Origin: Methylobacter tundripaludum SV96
GTDB taxonomy: Bacteria; Pseudomonadota; Gammaproteobacteria; Methylococcales; Methylomonadaceae
Assembly: GCF_000190755.2 (NCBI RefSeq)
Contig: NZ_JH109153.1
Span: 558,001-622,000 of the forward strand
Length of the DNA: 64,000 bases
Reading direction: 5' to 3'
Shown here: piece by piece, positions 17,024 through 25,891 of the stretch
How positions within the stretch are numbered: the first letter of the stretch is position 1
How the letters are laid out: each line of letters starts with the position of its first letter
Notes under the pieces: generated by a model
What the model was told of the DNA's origin: nothing
The model's database searches: none
What the model saw: the letters and a program-made list of their open reading frames with translations, nothing else
Program-made: the position numbers and the translations under genes

Positions 17024-18121
17024 ATGCTATTCAAACAATTATTCGATCAGGAAACCTGGACTTACACTTACTTGATTGCCGATCCGGTCAGTAAGGACGC
17101 CATCCTGATTGATCCTGTCAACACCCATATCGATGAATATATTGAGCTGCTGGCAGCGCACGGCCTGCAACTGAAATATTCGCTGGAAACCCATGTTCAT
17201 GCCGACCATATCACCGCCAGCGGCCTGCTGCGCCAACGCTTGGGCGCGCAAACTGCGGTGAGCGGGCTGTGCGGGGCCGAGTCGGCCGACATTCAAATTC
17301 AGGACGGCGATATTTTCAAATTTGCCGGCGACGAACAGATCAAGGTCATCGCCACACCGGGACATACGCGCGGCAGTATTTCTTTTTTATGGCGCGACCG
17401 CCTGTTCACCGGCGACTCTTTATTGATAGGCGGTTGCGGGCGCACCGATTTTCAGGGCGGCGATGCCGGGGCTCTTTATGACTGCATTACCCAACGCTTG
17501 TTTACTCTCCCTGATGAAACGCTGGTCTATCCGGGCCACGATTACCAACAGCGCTGGGTCAGCAGCATCATGCAGGAACGCACCACCAATCCGCGTCTGG
17601 CCGGCAAGACCCGCGAGCAATTTATCGAGATCATGAACAACCTGAATTTACCCAAACCCCGATTGATTGACGAAGCAGTTCCCGCCAACCGTTATTGCGG
17701 CCTGGATGAAAATGAGCGCCAGGATGCCGTAGCACTCAGGGACGCATCGCTGCCGGTCCGCGCCACGACAAGAACCGAAGACATGGTGGCGGAGGCCAAG
17801 CAACACATCGTTGAAATCGATGTCGCCAAATCGAAACAACTGCTTACGAAAGGCAATGTCGTGCTGGTCGATACCCGCGAAGAAAGCGAATACGCCGCCG
17901 GGCATGTTGACGGCGCGCTATTGGTGCCGCGCGGGATGCTGGAATTCAAAATCGGCAACATGCCTGAACTGGCCGACAAGTCGAAAGCGGTGCTCATCTA
18001 CTGTCGTTTGGGCAATCGCTCGGCACTGGCGGCGCAGACCCTGCAGCAATTGGGTTACACTAATGTGCTGTCTATGGCCGGTGGATTTGAAGCGTGGAAA
18101 AAAAGCCAAGAGGCAGAATAA
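17024..18121 (+). CDS. Persulfide dioxygenase-rhodanese fusion protein
   Basis: 365 residues. The N-terminal metallo-beta-lactamase domain is of the ETHE1 type, with H57-x-H59-x-D61-H62 (THVHADHITASG) and later metal ligands (TPGHTRGS, YPGHDY). It oxidises glutathione persulfide to sulfite using iron and oxygen. The C-terminal rhodanese domain has its cysteine in IYCRLGNRSA and can exchange sulfane sulfur between thiosulfate/sulfite and glutathione. Such fusions are known in bacteria. The start at ATG 17024 is chosen because GGAG lies 7 bases upstream and the sigma-54 promoter falls between this ATG and any earlier one. It acts downstream of the sulfide:quinone oxidoreductase encoded next. 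Confidence 0.92.
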   Translation: MLFKQLFDQETWTYTYLIADPVSKDAILIDPVNTHIDEYIELLAAHGLQLKYSLETHVHADHITASGLLRQRLGAQTAVSGLCGAESADIQIQDGDIFKFAGDEQIKVIATPGHTRGSISFLWRDRLFTGDSLLIGGCGRTDFQGGDAGALYDCITQRLFTLPDETLVYPGHDYQQRWVSSIMQERTTNPRLAGKTREQFIEIMNNLNLPKPRLIDEAVPANRYCGLDENERQDAVALRDASLPVRATTRTEDMVAEAKQHIVEIDVAKSKQLLTKGNVVLVDTREESEYAAGHVDGALLVPRGMLEFKIGNMPELADKSKAVLIYCRLGNRSALAAQTLQQLGYTNVLSMAGGFEAWKKSQEAE

Positions 18122-18137
18122 TAAAAAATAGGTGGAT

Positions 18138-18169
18138 GACAAAATGTGTGTTGTTTTACACTTTTTGTC
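18138..18169 (+). promoter_or_regulatory. Stem-loop between dioxygenase and sqr
   Basis: GACAAAATGTGT pairs with ACACTTTTTGTC (one mismatch) around an 8-base loop. It lies between two genes read in the same direction, so it is more likely an RNA-processing or partial attenuation element than a full terminator. It could set the ratio of the two enzymes. Confidence 0.5.
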
Positions 18170-18212
18170 GTGCATCGAAATCTTCCACTCACTACAGGCT
18201 TAAGAGGAATTT

Positions 18213-19466
18213 ATGTCAAACCAACACCATACCCTGCTAATCATAGGAGGAGGCGCCGCCGGCGTTTCCGTTGCCAACAACATGCGTCGTCAAAACGCCG
18301 ATATTGATATTGCCATCGTTGAACCGTCCGAAGTCCACTATTACCAGCCGGGCTTCACCATTATCGGCGGCGGCGCTTATACCTTAAAAGAAACGACACG
18401 CAATGAAGTCGATTTGATTCACCCGACCGTCACCTGGATCAAGGATTACGCGGAAACCTTTCATCCGGATGACAACAGCGTCAGCCTGCGTTCCGGCGAT
18501 ACCGTCAGTTACGACTATCTGGTGGTCTGCCCCGGCCTGCAACTGGATTGGGACAAAATTGAAGGCTTGAAAGAAACGCTGGGCAAAAACAATGTGTGCA
18601 GCAATTATTCCGCCGAAACCGTGGAATACACCTGGGAATGCATCCAGGCCATTAAGGAAGGCACAGCGCTGTTCACCCAACCGCCGATGCCGATCAAATG
18701 CGCAGGCGCGCCGCAAAAAATCATGTATCTGGCCGCGGATCGCTTCCGCAAAAGAGGCACGCTGGACAAATTCAACATTGAATTTTTAAATGCCGGCCCC
18801 GCCCTGTTCGGCGTACCGTTTTTCGCCAAAGCACTCAGTAAAGTGGTCGCCGACTACGGTATTAAAACCAGTTTTAACCACAACTTGGTTGCCATTGACG
18901 GCCCGGCCAAAATCGCCACTTTCGAAACCACCGACAGCGAAGGCAACAAGCAACGCATTACCAAAGCGTTCGACATGATTCATGTCACGCCGCCGCAAAG
19001 CGCGCCGGATTTCATTAAAAAAAGCCCTCTTGCCAATGCGGCAGGCTGGGTTGATGTCAATCCCAACACCCTGCAACATACTAAATACAGCAATATTTTC
19101 GGCCTGGGCGACGCAGGTTCAACGCCGAATGCCAAAACTGCCGCAGCGGTGCGCAAGCAGGTGCCGGTCGTGGTTGATAATATTCTTAGCCTGGAAAACA
19201 GCAAGGATGTCCAAGGCGGCTATGACGGTTACGGTTCCTGTCCATTAACCACCTCACTGAGTAAAGTGATGCTGGCTGAATTTGCCTATGACGGCAAGGT
19301 AACGCCTTCCTTCCCGCTGCTCGACCCAAGAAAAAGCCGTGCTATCTGGTGGTGGGGTAAAACTACCGGCTTTCCGTGGTTATATTGGCATTTGATGCTC
19401 AAAGGTTACCGCATCGATATTCCTCATCTGGAATGCTATGCCAAAAAGTTTATGAAAGAGGAATAA
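18213..19466 (+). CDS. sqr: Sulfide:quinone oxidoreductase
   Basis: 417-residue membrane-associated flavoprotein that oxidises sulfide, passes electrons to quinone and releases sulfane sulfur. The FAD-binding Rossmann motif is LLIIGGGAAGVSVAN. Cysteines at LVVCPGLQ and PIKCAGAPQK are the redox-active positions of the family. The length and the C-terminal pattern fit the type II group, which usually hands its persulfide to a thiol acceptor such as glutathione. That product is the substrate of the dioxygenase encoded 90 bp upstream. AGAGGAA precedes the ATG by about 5 bases. Probably driven by the sigma-54 promoter at 16970. Confidence 0.93.
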   Translation: MSNQHHTLLIIGGGAAGVSVANNMRRQNADIDIAIVEPSEVHYYQPGFTIIGGGAYTLKETTRNEVDLIHPTVTWIKDYAETFHPDDNSVSLRSGDTVSYDYLVVCPGLQLDWDKIEGLKETLGKNNVCSNYSAETVEYTWECIQAIKEGTALFTQPPMPIKCAGAPQKIMYLAADRFRKRGTLDKFNIEFLNAGPALFGVPFFAKALSKVVADYGIKTSFNHNLVAIDGPAKIATFETTDSEGNKQRITKAFDMIHVTPPQSAPDFIKKSPLANAAGWVDVNPNTLQHTKYSNIFGLGDAGSTPNAKTAAAVRKQVPVVVDNILSLENSKDVQGGYDGYGSCPLTTSLSKVMLAEFAYDGKVTPSFPLLDPRKSRAIWWWGKTTGFPWLYWHLMLKGYRIDIPHLECYAKKFMKEE

Positions 19467-19514
19467 GTTTTAGTCGGCGAAAGGCGAATAAAACCGCTTT
19501 GCACTCCGCGCTTC

Positions 19515-19545
19515 TCCTTTCGCCCTTTGCCCTTTGCCTTTCACC
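19515..19545. repeat. CGCCCTT-type repeat upstream of the SulP gene
   Basis: CCTTTCGCCCTTTGCCCTTT and adjoining GCCTTTCACC are further copies of the heptad family at 16882-16957 and 21336-21377. An opposite-strand unit (GGCGAAAGGCG) lies at 19477-19487, so RNA could fold here. The repeat runs up to the SulP start and leaves no room for a normal ribosome site. Confidence 0.6.
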
Positions 19546-19556
19546 TTTTTTCCCCC

Positions 19557-21290
19557 ATGCCCCATTCACAATCCAACAACTCACGATTAACACAGTTATT
19601 TCCGATTGCAGGCTGGCTAAAATCCTACACTCGCCAGGAATTTAACAGCGATGTGTTCGCCGGTATCATTACCGCTATTTTGTTGGTTCCGCAGGGTATT
19701 GCCTATGCGATCCTGGCTGGTTTGCCGCCGCAACTAGGGCTTTATGCCAGCATCCTGCCGCCGGTGCTGTATGCGCTGCTCGGCACCAGTCGCACGCTGT
19801 CGGTCGGGCCGGTTTCGATTGCCGCCATCATGATCGCCAGCGCATTGACGGCCCCGGAAATCAGCGCGTTGGGCAACCCTGTCCAAAGCGCACTGATTCT
19901 GTCGGCGGAAAGCGGAATCATCATGCTGCTGATGGCGCTGCTACGCATGGGCGGGCTGGTGAATTTCATCAGCCACCCGGTGCTCACCGGCTTTACCAGC
20001 GGTGCCGCGCTATTGATTATCGGCAGCCAATTACCGCAGTTGCTCGGCTTAAAAACACCGTCATGCGGCGTTGATGTCATCTGCTACAGCCATTATTTTT
20101 CAGGCCTCGTGCCGGTCACCTTATTAATTGGCCTCGCCGCGATTGGCTTACTGGTATTTTTCGGCAAGCCGCTGGTTTTTATCCTTAAAAATACCGGCAT
20201 GCAACCTTATCTCATCACGGCGATCAGCAAATGCGGGCCATTATTGACCATCATGCTGGCAACGCTGGCAGTCGGTTACTTCGATCTGACCGGTCAACAG
20301 AATGTGGCGGTTGTCGGCCAGGTTCCGTCCGGTTTCCCGGCTTTAAACATGGATTTCTCCCCTATTGAAAAATGGTACGCACTACTGCCCTACTCCGGCT
20401 TTATCGCGTTGATTGCCTATGTGGAAAGCGTAGCCATTGCCAAAGTCACCGCCAATTTCAGAAACGAAAAAATCATCCCCAATCAGGAGTTGATCGCGCT
20501 GGGCGTTGCTAATCTGGCTGCCGCCGTTTCCGGAGGAATGCCGGTAGCGGGAGGATTTAGCCGTACTATGGTGAATTTTGCTGCCGGTGCGCGCACTCAA
20601 ATGGCTATGCTGATCGCCGCCGGACTTCTAGCGCTGGCGGTCATTTTCTTTAGCCCGTTATTTGAAAATATTCCCAAAGCGGCGCTGGCTGCGATCATTC
20701 TGGTCGCCATTATTCCTTTGGTGAAACTGAGCGACATTGCCCACACCTGGCGTTACGATCGCGGTGACGGTATCGCCGAAACCGCTACTTTATTGGGCGT
20801 TTTAGTCTACGGGATTGAAGAAGGCATCACTCTGGGCATTATCCTGACCCTGATCAGCCACTTGCGTAAAACCAGCCAGCCGCATATTGCCGTGGTCGGG
20901 CGCATACCCGGCACTGAACATTACCGCAATATCAAACGCCATAGCGTGGAAACCTGGCCTCACCTGCTATTACTGCGTGTCGATGAAAGCATCACTTTTG
21001 CCAATATCAATTATATCGAGGAGTTCATCAACGCCGAGTTAAGGCGGCAGCCGAATCTTAAGCATATCGTGCTTATTTTTACCTCAATCAGCGACATAGA
21101 CACCACGGCGCTGGAGGTGCTGGAGAATCTGAACCATACTTTGCAAGCATCGAAAATGACCCTGCACATCTCGGAAGCGAAAGGCCCGGTACTCGATAAA
21201 CTTGAAAAAACCGACTTTCTCAGGCAACTGAAACCCGGTAAGGCATTTTTCCATACCGAGGATGCGGTTAGAGAATTAGCTAAAGGCTAA
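19557..21290 (+). CDS. SulP family anion transporter with STAS domain
   Basis: 577 residues: about a dozen hydrophobic segments with the SulP signature region (AIILLVPQGIAYAILAGLPP, LGTSRTLSVGPVSIAA) and a cytoplasmic STAS domain from about 450 (LLLRVDESITFANINYIEEF). The family moves sulfate, bicarbonate or related anions. Beside persulfide dioxygenase and SQR, a role in clearing sulfite or sulfate made by sulfide oxidation is plausible, but bicarbonate import is also possible. An in-frame ATG at 19527 lies inside the CGCCCTT-type repeat, so I prefer 19557; neither has a good ribosome site. Gap to sqr is 90 bp, in the same direction. Confidence 0.88.
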   Translation: MPHSQSNNSRLTQLFPIAGWLKSYTRQEFNSDVFAGIITAILLVPQGIAYAILAGLPPQLGLYASILPPVLYALLGTSRTLSVGPVSIAAIMIASALTAPEISALGNPVQSALILSAESGIIMLLMALLRMGGLVNFISHPVLTGFTSGAALLIIGSQLPQLLGLKTPSCGVDVICYSHYFSGLVPVTLLIGLAAIGLLVFFGKPLVFILKNTGMQPYLITAISKCGPLLTIMLATLAVGYFDLTGQQNVAVVGQVPSGFPALNMDFSPIEKWYALLPYSGFIALIAYVESVAIAKVTANFRNEKIIPNQELIALGVANLAAAVSGGMPVAGGFSRTMVNFAAGARTQMAMLIAAGLLALAVIFFSPLFENIPKAALAAIILVAIIPLVKLSDIAHTWRYDRGDGIAETATLLGVLVYGIEEGITLGIILTLISHLRKTSQPHIAVVGRIPGTEHYRNIKRHSVETWPHLLLLRVDESITFANINYIEEFINAELRRQPNLKHIVLIFTSISDIDTTALEVLENLNHTLQASKMTLHISEAKGPVLDKLEKTDFLRQLKPGKAFFHTEDAVRELAKG

Positions 21291-21335
21291 AGGCTAAAAT
21301 TGCACAAGGTCTTAATCTTCAATGCAAGCTTTTTT

Positions 21336-21377
21336 CGCCCTTCGCCCTTCGCCCTTCGCCCTTCGCCCTTTGCCCTT
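21336..21377. repeat. Tandem CGCCCTT heptad array
   Basis: Five perfect head-to-tail copies of CGCCCTT (21336-21370) followed by TGCCCTT. Just upstream, 21281-21297 has complementary-type units (TAAAGGCTAAAGGCTAAA). The array separates the SulP gene from a convergent membrane-protein gene. Copy number in such arrays commonly varies between strains. Confidence 0.85.
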
Positions 21378-21394
21378 TATCTTCCGTCTTTTTC

Positions 21395-22456
21395 CTATTT
21401 CGAAAACGCAATAAACCGCCGATAAGGCGAACCCTGCTTCCAGGTAAATGCCTCGGTGTAATAATGCATTAGCGCCAGATAACCCAGCACGCCCAGAGTA
21501 ATCGCCTTATTAATCTCCATGCCGAAAAAGAATTCGGTTACCGCATTGACCGCGCTGTCCCCGTAAGACTCCAACACAAACGCCAGTGCAAATGAACACA
21601 GGGGCAAAACGATAAAAACGGGCAGATGACAACGCGCCGCATAGCGATACATGGAATTCTGCGGTTGCCGGTGGTGCTTGTTGTAATCATGCACCACATA
21701 GAAAATATAGGCCGTCGCGTCATGCACCAGTCTTGGCACCAAAATCGCGAGGAAATAATACTGCTGAACAAAAAGATAAAACGTGCTTAGTACCAATAAA
21801 ACATTGGACCACAAAAAACACCTGCCCGATTGCGTGGTCACATAGCGCTCGCATAGCAACGCACTGCAAATCAGCCCTACACATAAACTGCCCGAAACAA
21901 GCTTGATAAACTCCAGTTGTTGCACATCCAGGCTGTTTTTCAGGAAGATACCGATGTAAACAAATAGGCCCGCCGTCACACTCAGCCACAATAGCAGGTA
22001 AAAAACCCAATCGGGCAGACGATATAGACCACGCCCCACGCCCAATTGCTGTTTGAGTACGTGGTACACGGTCCAGGCAGCCACTGTGACATAAAGCGCT
22101 TTATAGGGAATAAACAGGCTGCCCACGCCGAAAGCCGTGATAATGGCAACCGTCATCAAAATGAGCTTCAACTTATAAAATTTCAGGTATTCGGTATTGC
22201 TCACCAGCAAGATGGAGCTGGCGACAATATGCGGCGTTCCAAAAATAATTTGAAACAATAAAAACTGCTTCGGACTGCTCGGTAAATTATGCTGTAAAAA
22301 GCCCTGCCAAAACCAACCGTCAAACAGCTGTAACAACAAACACAAAGGAATGATTGCGTACAGCCCCAACAATAACCGAAACGAGACGGACAACTGATTG
22401 CCATCAGGTACATCTTGAGCTGAAAGGGCCTTATCTGAAATGGTTGTAGCAGACAT
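21395..22456 (-). CDS. Multi-pass membrane protein of unknown function, histidine-rich
   Basis: 353 residues with about nine to ten hydrophobic segments. I do not recognise the family. Conserved-looking polar residues sit within or beside membrane spans: FGTPHIVAS, WTVYHVLKQQLG, HDATAYIFYVVHDYNKHH and LMHYYTEAFTWKQGSPYR. Clustered histidines in membrane helices resemble integral-membrane metal oxygenases/hydroxylases or haem proteins, so a metal-dependent membrane enzyme is conceivable but unproven. It is convergent with the sulfide operon and divergent from the HIT protein gene, so it is a single transcription unit. GAGGAC precedes its ATG. Confidence 0.75.
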   Translation of the reverse strand: MSATTISDKALSAQDVPDGNQLSVSFRLLLGLYAIIPLCLLLQLFDGWFWQGFLQHNLPSSPKQFLLFQIIFGTPHIVASSILLVSNTEYLKFYKLKLILMTVAIITAFGVGSLFIPYKALYVTVAAWTVYHVLKQQLGVGRGLYRLPDWVFYLLLWLSVTAGLFVYIGIFLKNSLDVQQLEFIKLVSGSLCVGLICSALLCERYVTTQSGRCFLWSNVLLVLSTFYLFVQQYYFLAILVPRLVHDATAYIFYVVHDYNKHHRQPQNSMYRYAARCHLPVFIVLPLCSFALAFVLESYGDSAVNAVTEFFFGMEINKAITLGVLGYLALMHYYTEAFTWKQGSPYRRFIAFSK

Positions 22457-22564
22457 AAAACTGTCCTCCTGTTATTGTTATATTCTCAGTCGAAATATTA
22501 AGTTAAACTGATTATTTAACGATTTTCAAGCATTGCTTTTAGTTTTTTCAGGATAAATAGACTC

Positions 22565-22972
22565 ATGACATTTCAGCTACACCCGCGCCTGGAACAGGAT
22601 TGCATAGCCATTGGCCGTTTTGAGTTATGTCGATTATTAATGATGAATGACAGCCAGTATCCCTGGTTTATACTGGTGCCGGAACGAGCGGACTTGCAGG
22701 AAATTTATCAGCTGAACAAAGCTGAGCGTGAATTGCTGACCGAGGAATCCAGCTATCTTGCCGAAAACATGGCCGCGCTTTATAAAGCGGACAAAATGAA
22801 TATTGCCGCAATAGGCAATAAGGTTCCTCAATTGCATATCCACCATATAGTCCGCTATCAGGTTGATAAAGCATGGCCTGCGCCGGTCTGGGGGAAGTTT
22901 GACGCCGTTCCTTATACCGAACGGCAAATTGCGGATAACTTAACTCGCATTAAAGCTCAGTTGGGAATGTAA
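22565..22972 (+). CDS. HIT family nucleotide-binding protein
   Basis: 135 residues of the histidine triad superfamily, close to Fhit/diadenosine-polyphosphate hydrolase-like proteins. The active-site triad is seen as QLHIHHIVRY (H-x-H-x-x pattern) at about 90-99. WFILVPERADLQEIYQL is the usual early beta strand and helix. Substrates in this branch are nucleoside phosphoramidates or dinucleotides; the exact one cannot be told. Single gene, followed by a strong hairpin. Confidence 0.88.
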   Translation: MTFQLHPRLEQDCIAIGRFELCRLLMMNDSQYPWFILVPERADLQEIYQLNKAERELLTEESSYLAENMAALYKADKMNIAAIGNKVPQLHIHHIVRYQVDKAWPAPVWGKFDAVPYTERQIADNLTRIKAQLGM

Positions 22973-22976
22973 AACA

Positions 22977-23005
22977 GGCACAAGGCCTTTGGCCTTGCGC
23001 CTTAA
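22977..23005. terminator. Bidirectional terminator between HIT and FliL-like genes
   Basis: GGCACAAGGCC and GGCCTTGCGCC pair around a TTT loop, with A-rich DNA before and TTAAAAATC after. It lies between convergent genes, 5 bp after the HIT stop, and could serve both. Confidence 0.7.
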
Positions 23006-23010
23006 AAATC

Positions 23011-23475
23011 TTAATCAACCAAAAATTCAGTAAAATAGGCTTCTTTAAAACCTTCTTCATGCCCGGCCTTACCCTCCTCTTCGGAATGCTCTTTCTCTGC
23101 GGGCTCGCCATGCCCTTTGTCACCTTCTTCCATCTTTTCCAGCGTCTTACGAATAACCGCTGTGGTTTCCTGACGCAATGCTTCGCGCTGTTCCATGGTT
23201 TGCAATGCTTCAGACGACCTGCCGCTGTATAACATAATTAATTCGTGTCTTAATGCCGGCATGTGCTTTTTTACCGCAGCAATAGTGCCGGCGCCTTCAA
23301 CCAATAATTGAACATTTAGCAGCAAAAACTTTTTTGGTTCCGCCAAATTAACGGTAAACTTGGGAGTCATTTCCACATATTTTACACCGGCTTCCGCTTC
23401 CGATTCTTTTGCCCCTTCATTCGCAACAGCAACAGACATGAACAGAAGACTTAATACCACAACCCATAAACGCAT
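23011..23475 (-). CDS. FliL-like exported protein
   Basis: 154 residues with a signal peptide (to about 19) and a periplasmic FliL-like domain: YVEMTPKFTVNLAEPKKFLL, then VKKHMPALRHELIMLYSGRS and the closing AYFTEFLVD. FliL helps flagellar motor torque, but no flagellar gene is near. Here an acidic insert rich in Glu/Gly/His (about 117-142, EEGDKGHGEPAEKEHSEEEG) interrupts the C-terminal part. Single-gene FliL-like proteins outside flagellar operons are common in Gammaproteobacteria and their job is unclear. Confidence 0.78.
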   Translation of the reverse strand: MRLWVVVLSLLFMSVAVANEGAKESEAEAGVKYVEMTPKFTVNLAEPKKFLLLNVQLLVEGAGTIAAVKKHMPALRHELIMLYSGRSSEALQTMEQREALRQETTAVIRKTLEKMEEGDKGHGEPAEKEHSEEEGKAGHEEGFKEAYFTEFLVD

Positions 23476-23561
23476 AACAGACTCCGTGTAACTGGAAAAT
23501 AATGGTCTAGTATAAGGCCAACCCCATCAATTTTAAAACGAATCCAAGTACTGACAAGGCA

Positions 23562-24572
23562 ATGACAACCAATCTCCCCATCGGCCCGATAATGCTGGAT
23601 GTTGCAGGCTTAACCCTGACACAAGCTGAAAAAGAAAAAATAAACCATCCCAACACCGGGGCGGTCATCCTTTTTTCGCGCAATTATCAAAATCCCGAAC
23701 AAGTTACCGAGCTGATTAACGCTATTCGCGCGGCGCGCAATGGCGACATACTGATCGCCGTCGATCAGGAGGGCGGCAGGGTCCAACGCTTTCAACAAGG
23801 CTTCACTCGCTTGCCGCCTGCATCAAGCTACGCACAAAGCCCTGAATTGGCGGAACCGGCAGGCTGGTTGATGGCTGCCGAATTACTGGCTGTCGGTGTC
23901 GATTTCAGCTTTGCGCCGGTTTTGGATATTGATTGCGGCGTTAGCGAAATCATCGGCAACCGTTCATTTTCAACCGATCCGGCGCTTGCAACCCGCCTTT
24001 CAAGCTTATTCAGGAAAGGTATGAATGAAGCGGGCATGGCCGCAACCGGCAAGCATTTCCCCGGACACGGCGCAGTAGCGCTAGACTCGCACCTGACCTT
24101 GCCGGTAGACGAACGGGAGTTGGACAGCATCAGGGCAAAAGATTTGCTGCCCTTTAAACAACTGATCGCGGAAGGCCTGGAAGGCATTATGCCTGCGCAT
24201 GTGGTCTATCCGAAAATCGACCCGAATCCGGCCGGTTTTTCGCCGTTCTGGATACAACAGATTTTGCGCAAGGAATTAAACTTTAACGGCACGGTATTCA
24301 GCGACGACTTGAGCATGGAAGGCGCGGCATCGGTCGGCGGCTTCCCGGAACGCGCCAGACTGGCGCAACATGCCGGATGCGATATGATCCTGGTCTGCAA
24401 CAACCCGACCGCCGCCGAGCAAGTGCTTGATGCCTTGCCGCTAACCCACAATCCCGTCAGAGAACAACGACTGCGTAGGATGCAAGGCAAACCGCAAATG
24501 AACCGCGAGCAACTCATGCAGTCCGAAAAATGGCAGCAATTATCAACCCTCATCATCAACCACACTCTATAA
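23562..24572 (+). CDS. nagZ: Beta-N-acetylhexosaminidase NagZ
   Basis: 336 residues, glycoside hydrolase family 3. It removes GlcNAc from anhydro-muropeptides in the cytoplasm during wall recycling. Motifs are GNRSFSTDP, the catalytic loop KHFPGHGAVALDSH, and the nucleophile aspartate in VFSDDLSMEGA. Length matches E. coli NagZ (341). It complements anmK at the other end of the window in the same pathway. The ATG of the next gene begins 2 bases after its stop, giving the conserved nagZ-hpt-mtnP operon. Confidence 0.95.
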   Translation: MTTNLPIGPIMLDVAGLTLTQAEKEKINHPNTGAVILFSRNYQNPEQVTELINAIRAARNGDILIAVDQEGGRVQRFQQGFTRLPPASSYAQSPELAEPAGWLMAAELLAVGVDFSFAPVLDIDCGVSEIIGNRSFSTDPALATRLSSLFRKGMNEAGMAATGKHFPGHGAVALDSHLTLPVDERELDSIRAKDLLPFKQLIAEGLEGIMPAHVVYPKIDPNPAGFSPFWIQQILRKELNFNGTVFSDDLSMEGAASVGGFPERARLAQHAGCDMILVCNNPTAAEQVLDALPLTHNPVREQRLRRMQGKPQMNREQLMQSEKWQQLSTLIINHTL

Positions 24573-24574
24573 CC

Positions 24575-25114
24575 ATGCTTGAAGAAATCAAACACGTCCA
24601 GGCGACGGCCGATTTGCTGCACAGCGAACAGGAAGTTGAAGCCGCCATCGATAACATGGCTCAGGAAATCAACACCGCGCTTGCCGATCGCAACCCACTG
24701 TTGCTCTGCGTTATAAACGGAGGCATCGTCACCGTCGGTAAATTACTGACCCGATTAACCATCCCGTTAACCATTGACTCCATCCATGCCAGTCGCTATC
24801 AAAATCAGACTTCAGGCGGCAACATCAAATGGCTGGTTAAACCGGACACACCGCTTAAAGATCGCACTGTTCTTATCGTCGACGATATTCTCGATGAAGG
24901 CATCACCCTTGAAGTTATCTATCAGTATTGCCGGGAACAAGGCGCAACAGCCGTCTACAGCGCCGTGTTAGTGGATAAAATCCTCGACCATGAAAAACCA
25001 GTCACCGCCGACTTTATCGGACTGAAGGTGGAAAACCGTTACTTGTTCGGCTACGGCATGGACTACAAAGGCTATTTACGCAACGCACCGGGCATTTTCG
25101 CCTGCAAGGAATAA
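24575..25114 (+). CDS. hpt: Hypoxanthine-guanine phosphoribosyltransferase
   Basis: 179 residues from ATG 24575. It salvages hypoxanthine or guanine with PRPP. The PRPP-binding motif is VLIVDDILDEGITL, and an early HASRYQ region forms the flexible loop. An in-frame ATG at 24530 would add 15 residues read from inside nagZ and is unlikely. In the nagZ-hpt-mtnP operon it probably converts hypoxanthine released by the thioinosine phosphorylase encoded next. Confidence 0.92.
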   Translation: MLEEIKHVQATADLLHSEQEVEAAIDNMAQEINTALADRNPLLLCVINGGIVTVGKLLTRLTIPLTIDSIHASRYQNQTSGGNIKWLVKPDTPLKDRTVLIVDDILDEGITLEVIYQYCREQGATAVYSAVLVDKILDHEKPVTADFIGLKVENRYLFGYGMDYKGYLRNAPGIFACKE

Positions 25115-25119
25115 ACATC

Positions 25120-25848
25120 ATGACTACACTTGCCATCATCGGCGGCACCGGCCTGACCCAACTGAGCGACTTAACCATCATCAACCGCGAGCAGCTGGAC
25201 ACGCCTTACGGTTCGCCTTCCGCCGAGTTTGTTACCGGCGAGCTGAACGGCAGCCGGATTATATTCCTGGCCCGGCACGGCAACCCCCATACCATCGCGC
25301 CCCACAAAATAAACTACCGGGCCAATATCTGGGGACTTAAACAGCTCGGCGTCGAGCAGATTATCGCCGTCGCCGCGGTGGGCGGCATCACCTGCGAAAT
25401 GGCTCCGGCGCATATTGCCATCCCCGACCAAATTATCGATTACAGCTATGGCCGCCTGCATACTTTTTTTGAAGACGAAGCGGTGCAGCATATCGACTTT
25501 ACCTATCCGTACAATCAAAAGCTGCGCTCTCGCTTAATTAACGCCGCAGCCACAGCCAACATAAAGATCAGCCCGCTAGGCACCTACGGCTGCACCCAAG
25601 GTCCGCGCCTTGAAACCACTGCGGAAATCCAGCGTATGGAAAGAGACGGCTGCGACCTGGTCGGCATGACCGGTATGCCTGAAGCGGCACTGGCCAAAGA
25701 ACTCGGTATCGATTATGCCGCAATCAGCGTCGTCGCCAATTGGGCCGCAGGAAAATCGGAAGGGGAAATAACCATGGAAGAAATTGAGCGGCATCTCCAT
25801 AAAGGCATGGCGAATACCGCTGAATTACTAAAGGCTTTTGTAGGCTAG
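25120..25848 (+). CDS. mtnP: S-methyl-5'-thioinosine phosphorylase (MTAP/PNP family)
   Basis: 242 residues of the PNP/MTAP phosphorylase 2 family. Motifs are IIGGTGLTQL, ARHGNPHTIAPHKINYRANI, GLKQLGVEQIIAVAAVGGI and the C-terminal DLVGMTGMPEAALAKEL. In Pseudomonas the orthologue in the same gene order cleaves methylthioinosine to hypoxanthine and methylthioribose-1-phosphate. The linked hpt gene supports that substrate over methylthioadenosine. The start follows hpt by 5 bp. Confidence 0.88.
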   Translation: MTTLAIIGGTGLTQLSDLTIINREQLDTPYGSPSAEFVTGELNGSRIIFLARHGNPHTIAPHKINYRANIWGLKQLGVEQIIAVAAVGGITCEMAPAHIAIPDQIIDYSYGRLHTFFEDEAVQHIDFTYPYNQKLRSRLINAAATANIKISPLGTYGCTQGPRLETTAEIQRMERDGCDLVGMTGMPEAALAKELGIDYAAISVVANWAAGKSEGEITMEEIERHLHKGMANTAELLKAFVG

Positions 25849-25891
25849 ATTGCTACAAAATGTAACGACTCAGCTGCTGGAAAAATAGACC

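Noticed and set aside
21336-21377. Tandem array considered as a CRISPR
   Set aside because: Units are 7 bp with no spacers and no cas genes are present.
23011-23475. Part of a flagellar operon
   Set aside because: No flagellar gene lies nearby and the protein has a cleavable signal rather than the usual FliL membrane anchor.
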